64,000 nucleotides of DNA from Candidatus Thiodiazotropha endoloripes (GTDB lineage: Bacteria; Pseudomonadota; Gammaproteobacteria; Chromatiales; Chromatiaceae), in NCBI GenBank assembly GCA_001709035.1, contig LVKA01000011.1, positions 930,001 to 994,000 of the forward strand. The letters run 5' to 3'. Position numbers and translations under genes: made by a program. The notes beneath the pieces are model-generated. The model saw nothing but the letters and a program-made list of their open reading frames with translations, did not search any database and was not told where the DNA came from. This document shows, in pieces, positions 52,776 through 61,829 of this stretch. The stretch's first letter is position 1. The number at the start of each line of letters is the position of its first letter.

Positions 52776-53843
52776 ATGAAAATTGCAGCGTTTGCATTAC
52801 TGCTTTCTGGTGCCTTTACCGCAACCATGATTCCCACCGCTGAACTGAAGGCTGAGGGTGGTTATGGCGCAGCGAAAACTCCATGGCAGATGCCTGCCGG
52901 CAACGGCGCCCCGGGTTTTGGACAAAACAGGCAGCAGCGGCAACCCTACTACGCCGGCAACCGGTTTCCTGCCAGACAACCCACCTATCGCTTCAGACCC
53001 CGGTCAGCTGAGAGACAACGGACAGCGCAAGGCGCTGCTCCAAACTATGCCGCCTACAATCAGATGGTGCAGCCCCATCAGAGCTATCGCTTCAGACCGA
53101 TGAAGCCGGTGCAGGCCCACCGACAGGCTGCAGCTACACCGTCTTCTGTCGCCTACCGCCCGGCGAATATCACCATACCGGACCACTATGTCTATCGCCC
53201 ACTGAGTCCGGTGAAAAAGGCGAAACCCAGATCCTATGCAAACAACAGCCCGTGGATCAATCCGCGAATGCCTCGATATGGGTATGGCGCTTATCAACCG
53301 AGGCCCGCAATGCAGCCGGCGTACAGGGCAGATCCCAGGATCAACAGATCATCACCGATACCACGCTATGTCTATGGCAATGGGCGTTATTCAGGACATA
53401 AATTCAGACCTGACCACAGGGGCTACGCAGCTGCGGCGCATGGCACGTATGGCAGACCGATGGTAGCGATGAATCGGATGCCAGGCTACGCCTATAACCG
53501 TTGGCCGCAACCCCTCAGATTCAGACCGGCTCCACAATTACGTATGCCGCAACCGGCTTATGCCTATCTACCTCCCAATCGATATCCGGGCATGGTCCAG
53601 CACTACCCTGCAGGGGGGGCACCATGGGGGCGCTATGCGGCACCGATGCCTCAACCAGCCTACCCAAGCTGGGCAGTGCACCCCGAGCGCCATGCCGGCA
53701 CGGATCACAAACGGGTCAACTGGTATGATGGCCACTCTGATGGAGAGGGCGCCTGGTATAAACTGGCGCAGCAGCAAAACTGGCCTCAGGTCTCGCAAAA
53801 CTGGACTGGACAGAATAGTGTCTACTCACAAGGCCCAAGATAG
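52776..53843 (+). CDS. Exported basic protein with YRFRP motifs, second copy
   Basis: 355 residues from ATG 52776 (AGGTAA upstream); a longer frame from 52671 has no signal peptide. Signal peptide about 1-25 (A-F-A-L-L-L-S-G-A-F-T-A-T). The mature protein is very basic and rich in Tyr, Pro, Met, Arg and Gln, with T-Y-R-F-R-P-R, S-Y-R-F-R-P-M, V-Y-R-P-L, H-K-F-R-P-D and L-R-F-R-P-A. Its composition recalls sulfur-globule envelope proteins (Gly/Tyr/Pro rich), but with many arginines. The region 52498-52775 upstream holds its promoter. Function unknown. Confidence 0.6.
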   Translation: MKIAAFALLLSGAFTATMIPTAELKAEGGYGAAKTPWQMPAGNGAPGFGQNRQQRQPYYAGNRFPARQPTYRFRPRSAERQRTAQGAAPNYAAYNQMVQPHQSYRFRPMKPVQAHRQAAATPSSVAYRPANITIPDHYVYRPLSPVKKAKPRSYANNSPWINPRMPRYGYGAYQPRPAMQPAYRADPRINRSSPIPRYVYGNGRYSGHKFRPDHRGYAAAAHGTYGRPMVAMNRMPGYAYNRWPQPLRFRPAPQLRMPQPAYAYLPPNRYPGMVQHYPAGGAPWGRYAAPMPQPAYPSWAVHPERHAGTDHKRVNWYDGHSDGEGAWYKLAQQQNWPQVSQNWTGQNSVYSQGPR

Positions 53844-53933
53844 ATAGTTTTGACAGTTTGACGGCAATCCATTCAGCAGCGGGTACCGGATCAGTCTAAT
53901 AACGGGGCGAATCACAATAATAAAGGGGAGTGT

Positions 53934-54569
53934 ATGATAACTGTAATCGGTAGTCTGAAAGGAGGGTCCGGCAAGAGTACGGTCACCTTCAATCTGGCTG
54001 TCTGGTTGGAAATGGCTGAGGCCGATGTCCTGGTCATTGATGCAGATCCACAGGCAACACTGAGTGATGTTTCTGAAGTCCGCAATGAAGAGGGTTTTGA
54101 GCCCTTTCTGAAGATAAAAAGCGGCTCTGCTCTGAGCCGTAAAAAACTGGCCGGCTATGATGAGGTTTTGATCGATGTGGGGGCGTCCGACATCGAGTCA
54201 ATGAAGCTGGCACTGGCGTTGGCAGATCGGGTGGTGATACCGGTACCACCTTCCCAGGCCGATATCTGGTCCACTCAACGCTTTATAAATTTCCTCGATG
54301 AGGCGGTGGATGGGGAGCGCCCCGAACTGCTGACATTCATCAATCGTGCCGATACACACCACGCGATACGGGAGTCTGATGAGGCTGCGGCAGCTCTGGT
54401 CTCCCTGCCGGATGTTCGATTTGTAAAGCATCGTCTCTGCCAGAGAACGGTGTTTCGGCGCTCTTTCAGTGAGGGTTTGGCCGTCTACGAACTCGATCCC
54501 AGGGGCAAGGGGAGTAAAGAGTTCTATGCTTTAACGGCAGCCCTCTACCCGAAATATGTCTCACAATAG
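53934..54569 (+). CDS. Orphan ParA/MinD-type ATPase
   Basis: 211 residues. Deviant Walker A K-G-G-S-G-K-S-T (residues 9-16) with the lysine pair, Walker A' V-L-V-I-D-A-D-P-Q-A-T-L-S, and a Walker B-like V-L-I-D-V-G-A-S-D. It is shorter than chromosomal ParA and has no ParB neighbour. Such small ParA-like proteins position protein cargo (chemotaxis arrays, carboxysomes, pili) or plasmids. GGGGAG before ATG 53934. Its cargo is not identifiable here; a link to the nearby FimX-like protein is speculative. Confidence 0.85.
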   Translation: MITVIGSLKGGSGKSTVTFNLAVWLEMAEADVLVIDADPQATLSDVSEVRNEEGFEPFLKIKSGSALSRKKLAGYDEVLIDVGASDIESMKLALALADRVVIPVPPSQADIWSTQRFINFLDEAVDGERPELLTFINRADTHHAIRESDEAAAALVSLPDVRFVKHRLCQRTVFRRSFSEGLAVYELDPRGKGSKEFYALTAALYPKYVSQ

Positions 54570-54749
54570 CCGGTTGCTCAATCAATTCATTGGGCTCTAT
54601 TATCGTTTGTGAGGCATAATTGTTAAATCGCCTATCAGCGAGTGTGTCGTGCTGGACACACAAATGCGAGTAACAGCGCAGTCGGTCTGACGGTAATCAC
54701 CTACCGAGAGACTGCATTTAGAAAGATAAATTGTTTGTTGGAGAGAGAG

Positions 54750-55328
54750 ATGGGGATGTTAAGAAATTTATTTGCTTTGATTGGACTGCTGGCGGTAATT
54801 GGCGCCGCAGCCCTTTATGCAAAATTCAATAGCGCACTCGATGGCTTTGATCCTGGAGCCGGGAATGTTTTCAAAGAGTTCGGCCAGGCATTGGTGGAGA
54901 CCAAAAGCGCAGCAGAAGCGAGTATCTGGAAGGTACAGGTGGAGGAGGGCTTAAGCGCTGACGATGTGGAAGAGACCATGAAATTCGTTGCCAACGAACA
55001 CAACATGTCCAACGTGGGTGAATTGCCCCTGTCGCTTGATATCGAGGCCAAATCCGGCAGTGACTATCGCTTTGTAAAGATCTATCTATTTTGTAATTCG
55101 CTGATCGCAGCGGAGATGCTCGATTACTCCGATGCCTATTCGGCCTATCTACCCTGCCGGATTACCCTGATTGAAGACAAACAGGGTAAGTTGTGGTTGA
55201 TGACCCTGAATATGGACATGATGATCTATGGCGGGGAGCCACTGCCGCCGGCGCTCAAAGAGAAGGCCATTCAGGTTAAAGAGTACATCCTGGACATCAT
55301 GCATCGCGGTGCGGCCGGCGATTTCTAA
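54750..55328 (+). CDS. DUF302-like membrane-anchored protein
   Basis: 192 residues from ATG 54750 (GGAG 6 nt upstream); longer frames lack an SD. One N-terminal TM segment (about 4-23). A DUF302-type domain follows with S-L-D-I-E-A-K-S-G, V-K-I-Y-L-F-C-N-S-L-I-A-A-E-M-L and a strand K-L-W-L-M-T-L-N-M-D-M-M-I-Y-G-G. DUF302 proteins are periplasmic, of unknown role, and occur in sulfur oxidisers. Two cysteines. A hairpin stands after it (55346-55400). Confidence 0.7.
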   Translation: MGMLRNLFALIGLLAVIGAAALYAKFNSALDGFDPGAGNVFKEFGQALVETKSAAEASIWKVQVEEGLSADDVEETMKFVANEHNMSNVGELPLSLDIEAKSGSDYRFVKIYLFCNSLIAAEMLDYSDAYSAYLPCRITLIEDKQGKLWLMTLNMDMMIYGGEPLPPALKEKAIQVKEYILDIMHRGAAGDF

Positions 55329-55721
55329 CAACCGAGAGTCGATGAGGAGGATCCGTTGGTTATTACCATGTGTTATTTGTGGTAATGCGGCGGATCTTCC
55401 ATAGACTGAACCCTGGTCACGAGCAATCCACTGATTTTTCACCAAATCTGATTGGCAGTGAGAGTCGGGTGCTAGTTTCTGATAATTAACCCTTTGTTTT
55501 GAAAGGAATCTAGGTGGAATGGCTAAAACCAAAATTGTTTTCCTGGTTTAGCTCCATCAGGTCGCTCCACTCGAGATCAGCTGTTTACACTCCCCAGATT
55601 AAGTGCCACTGAGCCGATTCAGTCTATTAGCATATAAAGAGACTTTTATTGCGATAAATAATTGTTATGCTAATATTTTCCAACTAAGTAATGAGAAGGT
55701 AACAGTCAGGTTCTGCGAAGC
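55329..55721. other. Gap with hairpins between DUF302 and Met-rich genes
   Basis: 393 bp with no gene. First hairpin: GGAGGATCCG and ATTACCA (from 55346) with TGGTAAT..CGGATCTTCC (to 55400), an interrupted stem likely ending the DUF302 transcript. Second: GCTAAAACCA with TGGTTTAGC (about 55522-55553). Third: ATTAGCATA (55626-55634) with TATGCTAAT (55666-55674), a perfect 9-bp inverted repeat about 50 bp before the next start, a plausible operator or leader hairpin. Confidence 0.4.
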
Positions 55722-56243
55722 ATGACAGATAAGTATGACGATAAAACGCTAAACGACCCTTCTGGACAAACGGATATTGACCAGGAAGTGAGTGAAAACC
55801 AGTCCTCAATGGACCGTCTTTCTCTGGCATTCGAGACCAGTGCCAGGCGCTGGGAACTGATTGTCTACCCATCTCTTTTCGCCTTTATCCTACTGGCCGC
55901 CTACGGTTTCTACCTGATATTCAGTCTGGCCAAGGATGTTCATTTTCTGGCATTGAGCGTTGACTCCAACATGAATGTCATGTCGAGTAATCTGATGACT
56001 ATGACTGACAGTGTTGGCCAGCTCTCTGCGAATGTGCGTACCATGGCAGTGAGTGTCGATTCCATGGCTCAGGATGTCAGGGCTCTGGAGCCGATGCTGA
56101 CCAGTATGAACTCCATGAACGAATCGATGAAGACTATCACCCACTCCACCTACAGCATGCAACGGGGAATGCACAACATGAATCACAATATTCATGATGT
56201 CTCCCGGCCGATGACTTTCTGGAACAATTTTATGCCCTGGTGA
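55722..56243 (+). CDS. Methionine-rich single-TM membrane protein
   Basis: 173 residues. Polar cytoplasmic N-terminus, one TM helix (about 48-70), then an extracytoplasmic helical part that is strikingly Met/Ser/Asn-rich (M-N-V-M-S-S-N-L-M-T-M-T; M-N-S-M-N-E-S-M-K; M-Q-R-G-M-H-N-M-N-H-N). Possibly a long coiled coil; heptad-like spacing is visible. Met clusters can bind copper or simply pack helices. No family name can be given. A terminator follows immediately. Confidence 0.6.
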   Translation: MTDKYDDKTLNDPSGQTDIDQEVSENQSSMDRLSLAFETSARRWELIVYPSLFAFILLAAYGFYLIFSLAKDVHFLALSVDSNMNVMSSNLMTMTDSVGQLSANVRTMAVSVDSMAQDVRALEPMLTSMNSMNESMKTITHSTYSMQRGMHNMNHNIHDVSRPMTFWNNFMPW

Positions 56244-56280
56244 AGGATCGGTTCGGTCCAGCCGGGTATCGGATTGAGGA

Positions 56281-56301
56281 AGGCGCTGAGGCGCCTTTTT
56301 T
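56281..56301 (+). terminator. Rho-independent terminator after the Met-rich gene
   Basis: AGGCGC (56281-56286), loop TGAG, GCGCCT (56291-56296), then a run of T. It lies 38 nt after the stop at 56243. The convergent FimX-like gene ends at 56349 and could use it from the other side only weakly. Confidence 0.8.
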
Positions 56302-56348
56302 AATGGCGGCGTTATGGCCGAGGGTGAGTGGTGATCTCTGACACAGAC

Positions 56349-58430
56349 TCAGTCACTGTTGAAATCGTAATCGATGGAGTCTGAGGGTTCCTGGATGAAG
56401 TATCCCCGAATGTAGTTGATACCGATCGACCAGAGTATTGCCAGGCTGCCAGCTTCCTCCACTCCGGAGGCGATAGTCTTTATCTCCTCTGCCTGAACCA
56501 CTTCGTTCAGATGGTTCAGCTTGTCCTGTTTGTCCTGATTTTCAGACAGATCACTCAGAAACGAGCTGTGGAACTGCACGAAATCGAGGGGAAAGCTGCT
56601 GAGTATCGCTTCGGGTTTTTTCGCCATGCCGAAATGGTCCAGACAGGTTTTGCATTTGATCTTTTTCAATCCTTCTGCAAACTTCTTCAGCTTCTGCAGA
56701 TGACTCCTCGCCTCACTATCATCAAACTGAAAGGTTACCCATGAGCCCTTGGCTTCATAGTCCCTCAGGCAATCGCAGACGAACAACAGCAAGGTCTCAT
56801 CATCCAGAGAACTGCCGGAGATATTGACCAGAAAATTGATCTTCTTACCCTGTTTGCGCTGTTTTGCCAGCTCTTCGATGGCATTTTTGATGACCCACCT
56901 GTCCAACTCATGCATACGACCCATTTCCTGGATCTGACTCAGGAAGTGGTCCGGTTGGATCTCCTCTTGTTGCTCGTCGAGCAGACGCAGGGTGACCGCA
57001 TAGTTTTCCCGGGTATCACCATGCAGGCTGACGATGGGTTGAAAGGCCAACTGGAATTTATCGTTGTCGAAGGCGAAACGAATCAATGCGGAGAGATCCG
57101 CCTCTCCCGAGGTGCCGCTATCAGTGGCCGGAATCAAATCCTCGGCAATATAGTAGCTGTTACCACCTTTTGAACGAGCCACTTCACAGGCCTGATAGGC
57201 ATGGGTGATGAAATCATTGCCTGTGGAGAACTCTTCAGAGCAGAACACCACACCAATACTGCAGGTGGCCTGGATCTCCTTATTTGACTGTTCATTGTTT
57301 TCAATGGCGTCGCAGATCTTTTTCGCACTCTGTTCGGCGTTTTTGGGCTCAGTCTCTTGCGAGAGTACGGTGAATGTGTGATCCCCAAAGCGGGCCAATA
57401 CTTCCTGGCTTCCGACTGTTTTACGTAGCAGGCCGGCAATTTCCAGCAGCAGTGAGTCGCTCGCCTTGATGCCTGTCTTGCTGCGAATCTCTGTGAAATT
57501 GTCCAGGGTGACGTAGAACAGGGTGTTGCCTTTACTGCCGGAGGGTCGGCTGCGCTTGACCTCCTCTTCGAGCTGGTTGAGGAAGTATTGGCGGTTGTAG
57601 AGCCCTGTCTGCACATCCTGGGTGCTCAGCAGGCGTAGTTTCTCTTCGACCTCTCGAGTGATCGATTGGTCTCGAAATACTACCTGGGTGCAGGGTTCAC
57701 CGTCGATGCTCGCGGGTGTGAAGTGGAGTTCAGCACTGAACTCTGCACCATCACTGCGTAGGCAGGTGGTTTTCATTTCACTGGAATATTCACTGTCAGC
57801 ACTCAGCTTACGCAACAGTTTCTTGAAGCCGGCGTGTTCGGAGGGGGCGATCATGTCCATGATTGGAAGCCCTTCGATCTCCTCCTCACTGGCCAGTCCG
57901 AACAGCTCCAGGTAGGCGCGATTAGCGGTGACATGCATCCCTTCGTGGACATAGGCGATCGCATCCCTGGAGCTTTCGGTCAGAGCGTCGCAACGCTCCT
58001 CGGCTTCTTCCAGTTGGTGCTCAATCGACTGCAGTCGCCGCGCGATATTGAGATTCTTATACTCTCGCAGGATGACCTGAACCAGGTGGTCGAAATTTTT
58101 ACGTTCAACCAGGTCCGCAATGCCCTGTTTCATCAGTGAGATTCGCAGCTCGTCTTCGGCTTCATCACTGACGCCGATCACCGGGGTGGCAGAGCTGGTA
58201 ACACCCAACAGTGCAAGCAGCTGATTGACCTCCAGAGCGTCGGCTTCAACCGTATAGATCAGCAGATCCAGAGGGTGTTTTTTCTTCAGTTGTTCGGCCA
58301 GCTGATCTGCATCGTGATCGATTCGAATCGCATGGGCCGGTGTGCCGCTATTTCGCAGGGAGTCCAGACAGGTTTCTACTTCAGGGGTTGTATTTCCTAA
58401 AACCAGTAACTCAATCGCTTCTTCGGGCAT
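56349..58430 (-). CDS. FimX-like REC-PAS-degenerate GGDEF-EAL protein
   Basis: 693 residues, the same length as Pseudomonas FimX (691) with the same order: REC-like domain (1-125), helical linker, PAS (about 145-260), GGDEF-type (about 275-425) with F-G-D-H-T-F in place of G-G-D-E-F, and EAL-type (about 440-690) with Y-A-V-T-L-R-L in place of E-A-L/E-V-L. Both catalytic signatures are lost, so it probably binds c-di-GMP as a receptor rather than making or breaking it. FimX proteins control type IV pilus assembly and twitching; pilus genes are not in the window. ATG 58430. Confidence 0.8.
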   Translation of the reverse strand: MPEEAIELLVLGNTTPEVETCLDSLRNSGTPAHAIRIDHDADQLAEQLKKKHPLDLLIYTVEADALEVNQLLALLGVTSSATPVIGVSDEAEDELRISLMKQGIADLVERKNFDHLVQVILREYKNLNIARRLQSIEHQLEEAEERCDALTESSRDAIAYVHEGMHVTANRAYLELFGLASEEEIEGLPIMDMIAPSEHAGFKKLLRKLSADSEYSSEMKTTCLRSDGAEFSAELHFTPASIDGEPCTQVVFRDQSITREVEEKLRLLSTQDVQTGLYNRQYFLNQLEEEVKRSRPSGSKGNTLFYVTLDNFTEIRSKTGIKASDSLLLEIAGLLRKTVGSQEVLARFGDHTFTVLSQETEPKNAEQSAKKICDAIENNEQSNKEIQATCSIGVVFCSEEFSTGNDFITHAYQACEVARSKGGNSYYIAEDLIPATDSGTSGEADLSALIRFAFDNDKFQLAFQPIVSLHGDTRENYAVTLRLLDEQQEEIQPDHFLSQIQEMGRMHELDRWVIKNAIEELAKQRKQGKKINFLVNISGSSLDDETLLLFVCDCLRDYEAKGSWVTFQFDDSEARSHLQKLKKFAEGLKKIKCKTCLDHFGMAKKPEAILSSFPLDFVQFHSSFLSDLSENQDKQDKLNHLNEVVQAEEIKTIASGVEEAGSLAILWSIGINYIRGYFIQEPSDSIDYDFNSD

Positions 58431-58554
58431 GCCGTACTATCCTGATACCAATGCGTTTATCTGTTTCATAGCTTCTATGATTCGCGCCAGTCAACTCCAC
58501 TCTGAAGTCAATGCTACACCGACTGTTTTACGCAATCCTTTAGCCTTATGAGGC

Positions 58555-59610
58555 TTAGCCGCTCTGTCGTCTCTGCCTGACCGCTTCAGCCAGTGTGTTG
58601 AGCAGTGGCACACTGTCATCCCAGCCGATGCAGGCATCGGTAATACTTTGACCATAGGTCAGGGTTTCCCCTTCAACTCTATCTTGTCGACCGGATGTCA
58701 GGAAACTTTCAATCATTGCACCCATAATGCGATTGTCGCCACGGGCGATTTGGCTCGCCACATCACTTCCGACCAGCAGCTGGCGGGGGTGCTGTTTACG
58801 ACTGTTCGCATGGCTGAAATCGACCATCAGGCGGGGTTTCAGACCATTACTTTCCATCTCATCCGCAGCGATATTGATGCTCTCCGAGTCATAGTTCGGG
58901 CGGCTGCCGCCTCTCAGGATTACATGACAATCGGGATTGCCGTGGGTGGAGAAGATGGCGGAATTACCCTCTTTTGTCACTGAGAGAAAGTGGTGTGGGC
59001 GGGATGAGGAGCGGATCGCATCCATAGCCACTCGCATGCTGCCATTGGTCGCATTCTTGAAACCGACCGGGCAGGAGAGGCCTGACGCCAGCTCCCTGTG
59101 TGCCTGGCTCTCGGTGGTGCGTGCTCCGATCGCACCCCAACTGATCAAATCAGCGATATATTGGGGGCTGATCAGATCCAGATACTCAGTTCCGGCTGGA
59201 ACTCCGAGGTCATTGATATCCAGGAGCAGTTTCCTGGCCAAGCGCAGTCCGGCATTGATTTCGAAGCGGTCATCCAGGGTCGGATCGTTGATCAGTCCCT
59301 TCCATCCCACGGTTGTGCGTGGTTTTTCGAAATAGACCCGCATCACGATCTCCAGGTCATCTTTCAGGGATTCCCGCAGCGGCTGCAGTCTGCTGGCATA
59401 GTCGAGGGCAGCCTCAGGATCGTGTACCGAGCAGGGGCCTATGATTACCAGCAGGCGGTCATCCTCTCCGTGCAGTATCCGGTGGATCTCCTGACGGGCA
59501 AAATACACCGTATTCGAGGCCTGATCGGTGATCGGCAGTTCCTGGTGAACCTGTGCTGGAGGGGTAAGCTCCTTAATGGCATTGATTCGAAGGTCGTCAG
59601 TTTGTTTCAT
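58555..59610 (-). CDS. DAHP synthase (AroAI type)
   Basis: 351 residues: 3-deoxy-D-arabino-heptulosonate 7-phosphate synthase, first step of the shikimate pathway. Motifs G-P-C-S-V-H-D-P, F-E-K-P-R-T-T-V-G-W-K-G-L, G-A-R-T-T-E-S-Q, G-F-K-N-A-T-N-G, the G-G-S-R-P-N-Y region and D-F-S-H-A-N-S-R-K-Q. The paralog (AroF/G/H, sensitivity to Tyr, Phe or Trp) cannot be told from sequence by eye. ATG 59610. It stands alone. Confidence 0.93.
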   Translation of the reverse strand: MKQTDDLRINAIKELTPPAQVHQELPITDQASNTVYFARQEIHRILHGEDDRLLVIIGPCSVHDPEAALDYASRLQPLRESLKDDLEIVMRVYFEKPRTTVGWKGLINDPTLDDRFEINAGLRLARKLLLDINDLGVPAGTEYLDLISPQYIADLISWGAIGARTTESQAHRELASGLSCPVGFKNATNGSMRVAMDAIRSSSRPHHFLSVTKEGNSAIFSTHGNPDCHVILRGGSRPNYDSESINIAADEMESNGLKPRLMVDFSHANSRKQHPRQLLVGSDVASQIARGDNRIMGAMIESFLTSGRQDRVEGETLTYGQSITDACIGWDDSVPLLNTLAEAVRQRRQSG

Positions 59611-60313
59611 GCGTAGAAAGCCGGGATATCATTAATTCAAGAAGCAGCTGATTATACATGCATCGACCGAATTGGTGGCATAAGTTTAGCGGCTTCAGGC
59701 ACGCCCTTGCTTCGAAGTATGGTCATAACCCTTCAGTTTGAGCCAAGCCTTGATCAAGAGCATGCCTGAAGCCCTAAAAAGCGATAGTCATGGTTGCCGG
59801 GTTAATGATAGTCAGTGATTGCGAAGTTTTTTATGTGGCTGTGAGTTTTACTGCCGCTCCAGGAGGCCCGAATAGCGAGCAGGGGCCGCCTGCGGAACTG
59901 TAGATGTGCTATCCCATTGTTTCACCGGGGCTCCAGCTAAAGTGTCAGGCTGAGGTGAGCAGGCATCTGGATTGTCTGTGTCGGTAAAGAGTGAATGTGT
60001 CAAATAAAGCAGGAATTAAACGCCTTCTGCAAATTCTCTCGTATGCTAGAATGGAATTTTCTATATCATTGAAAATTAAGACAATGTTCTGATATTGGTC
60101 AGTGTGTGGCCAGGGGTTCGTAATCAAACAGGAAAATGCAAATATTAGTGTATTATTGGTATGTTTGATCATCATCACATAGCTACTGTGACCCCATTAG
60201 TAATAAAAAATATTCAGCTTTCAAAAAGATGTCTATACCATCTATGATTGTACTATAGAGAATACAATGTATTGGTTGAAATTAATTAAACTCGCCAAGG
60301 GGCTGTATAAATC
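59611..60313. other. 703-bp intergenic region with spaced inverted repeat
   Basis: GGCTTCAGGCA (59691-59701) is the exact reverse complement of TGCCTGAAGCC (59763-59773), 61 nt apart. Between them CTTGATCAAG (59749-59758) is a palindrome. This could be a structured RNA or a transposon-like remnant. From about 60000 to 60300 the sequence is AT-rich and likely contains the promoter of the secreted protein at 60314. No gene is supported. Confidence 0.35.
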
Positions 60314-61177
60314 ATGAGACGGAAACACTTTAGTTCGCTGTATTTCGGGTTATTTTTACTTTGTCCGTTAGTCGTTAATAGTCAAGTATTGTTTCAGTGG
60401 GATGCTGAGAGCTCCCCTGTTGGGTCACTCAATAATGGAACACCAGGACAGCCTTTCGACGACATAAACAGGTATGGTCGGACTGTCTCTGAGTATATCC
60501 AGTCTGACATCGTAGACAGTGTGCCTGGTAGCAGACCTTACTCAGGTAACAGATGTATTAGGCTCGGTTATCCTGCCGATGAGGCCGGCGTCGAGCTTCA
60601 GGTAAACAACCTGCCCTATACGACTTCACTCTACACCAGAAAGTACGAGTACTACGGTAGTGAATGGCAGACCAACTGGCCGGTGGGTCTGAAAACCTCC
60701 CGCTATTTCACCGAGGGTAGAGCCTATATGTCAGAAAAGCTGATCTGGCAGACCTATCAAGGCGATCCTAATGATACGCATGGTAGAGGTATGAACAATG
60801 CTATCGGCAACCGCGATCTGGAAGATGTGTATCAGAGTCACGAGTTGTTCGATAACAACCTGCCCTACATCCGTACCGGGCACTGGTATAAGTTTGAAAC
60901 CTGGATGGTGTTGGACTCAGCTGTCGACGCCAATGACGGGGTGTTAAAAATCTGGATCGATGATGTCTTGGTCTACGATAACAACTCTGTGCCATGGAGA
61001 TCCAGCAGTAGGGGTGTAACAACCGGTACCCGGTGGACCAACATGTGGTTTGGCGGCAACTACTCCGGCGCAGTGTTTGGTGATCCCAGTCAGACTGTAT
61101 ACAGATATATCGATGATCTCTATCTCTCGACCACACTCGATAGATCTCCAGCCCCAAACCCTCCGGTTCTGGAGTGA
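60314..61177 (+). CDS. Secreted jelly-roll protein, polysaccharide-lyase-like
   Basis: 287 residues with a signal peptide (1-22, ending V-V-N-S-Q). The body is a beta-sandwich type: I-R-L-G-Y-P-A-D-E-A-G-V-E-L-Q-V and, later, G-H-W-Y-K-F-E-T-W-M-V-L-D, D-G-V-L-K-I-W-I-D-D-V-L-V-Y-D and a conserved final W-F-G-G-N-Y..Y-I-D-D-L-Y-L-S. This K-x-W-I-D/N-g/D, then I-D-D-L/V pattern is typical of heparin-lyase I/alginate-lyase-like jelly rolls. Catalytic residues were not identified. Its place before a glycosyltransferase suggests it trims an exopolysaccharide (inference). Confidence 0.55.
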   Translation: MRRKHFSSLYFGLFLLCPLVVNSQVLFQWDAESSPVGSLNNGTPGQPFDDINRYGRTVSEYIQSDIVDSVPGSRPYSGNRCIRLGYPADEAGVELQVNNLPYTTSLYTRKYEYYGSEWQTNWPVGLKTSRYFTEGRAYMSEKLIWQTYQGDPNDTHGRGMNNAIGNRDLEDVYQSHELFDNNLPYIRTGHWYKFETWMVLDSAVDANDGVLKIWIDDVLVYDNNSVPWRSSSRGVTTGTRWTNMWFGGNYSGAVFGDPSQTVYRYIDDLYLSTTLDRSPAPNPPVLE

Positions 61178-61212
61178 AGTAGCCTAAAGCTACTCCGCTC
61201 TGTAATCTAAAT

Positions 61213-61260
61213 CAGGCCAAGGTTTCAGCGATAGATCGCCAAAACCTTGGCCTGTTCTTA
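61213..61260 (+). terminator. Rho-independent terminator after the secreted protein gene
   Basis: CAGGCCAAGGTTT (61213-61225) pairs perfectly over 13 bp with AAACCTTGGCCTG (61242-61254). A second small stem GCGAT-ATCGC (61228-61239) sits inside. TTCTTATTTT follows. It lies 36 nt after the stop at 61177. Confidence 0.8.
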
Positions 61261-61829
61261 TTTTGAGACTTGGCAAACTCTCCATTTTTACTTATCTGTA
61301 CTCCCGCTTCCCCTGGCTGCGAGGTTTGACCCGGGCTGAAGACCCTAGTCGACGCGCCACCAGGAATAATCTCAATTCTGGCCTTTCCAGTGATCTCTCC
61401 TATATAAAATAGAACTCATCTCCTGAACTGAAATAGCAAACACCGCTCCCGCGTTGTCTGTGTTGAATAATCGCCGGGTATAGAAGGGTTTGTTCGGTGA
61501 AAACGCACATGCCGTCTGTAGCTAGGTATCCGGGTAGTTGAGCCACAGGCTGGTTTGATTATTATGAGTGAATGATTGGAGTAAAAATCCTGATTTATCA
61601 GGCCATTACTGGTATTTGTACAGGGGTTGAGGTATTTTTCACATAACAGTGATGGTTGTTTTATATTATAGTGGTCTGATAAACAGACGAGGCCTGCAGA
61701 GTGAATGGCCTATCCGTTTTAGGGGCTCCAGTCAGATAAAGAGGTATTTCCTTACCCTTCCCAACGAACAGACCCGATGCTCCAAGACCTCGTTTGATTT
61801 TAACCTCGAATAAAAAAGTGCAGATAAAT
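61261..61829. other. Gap before the glycosyltransferase gene
   Basis: About 570 bp without a gene. It contains short AT-rich runs (about 61640-61680) that may hold the promoter of the polysaccharide gene cluster. No long repeat or RNA gene was recognised. Confidence 0.35.
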
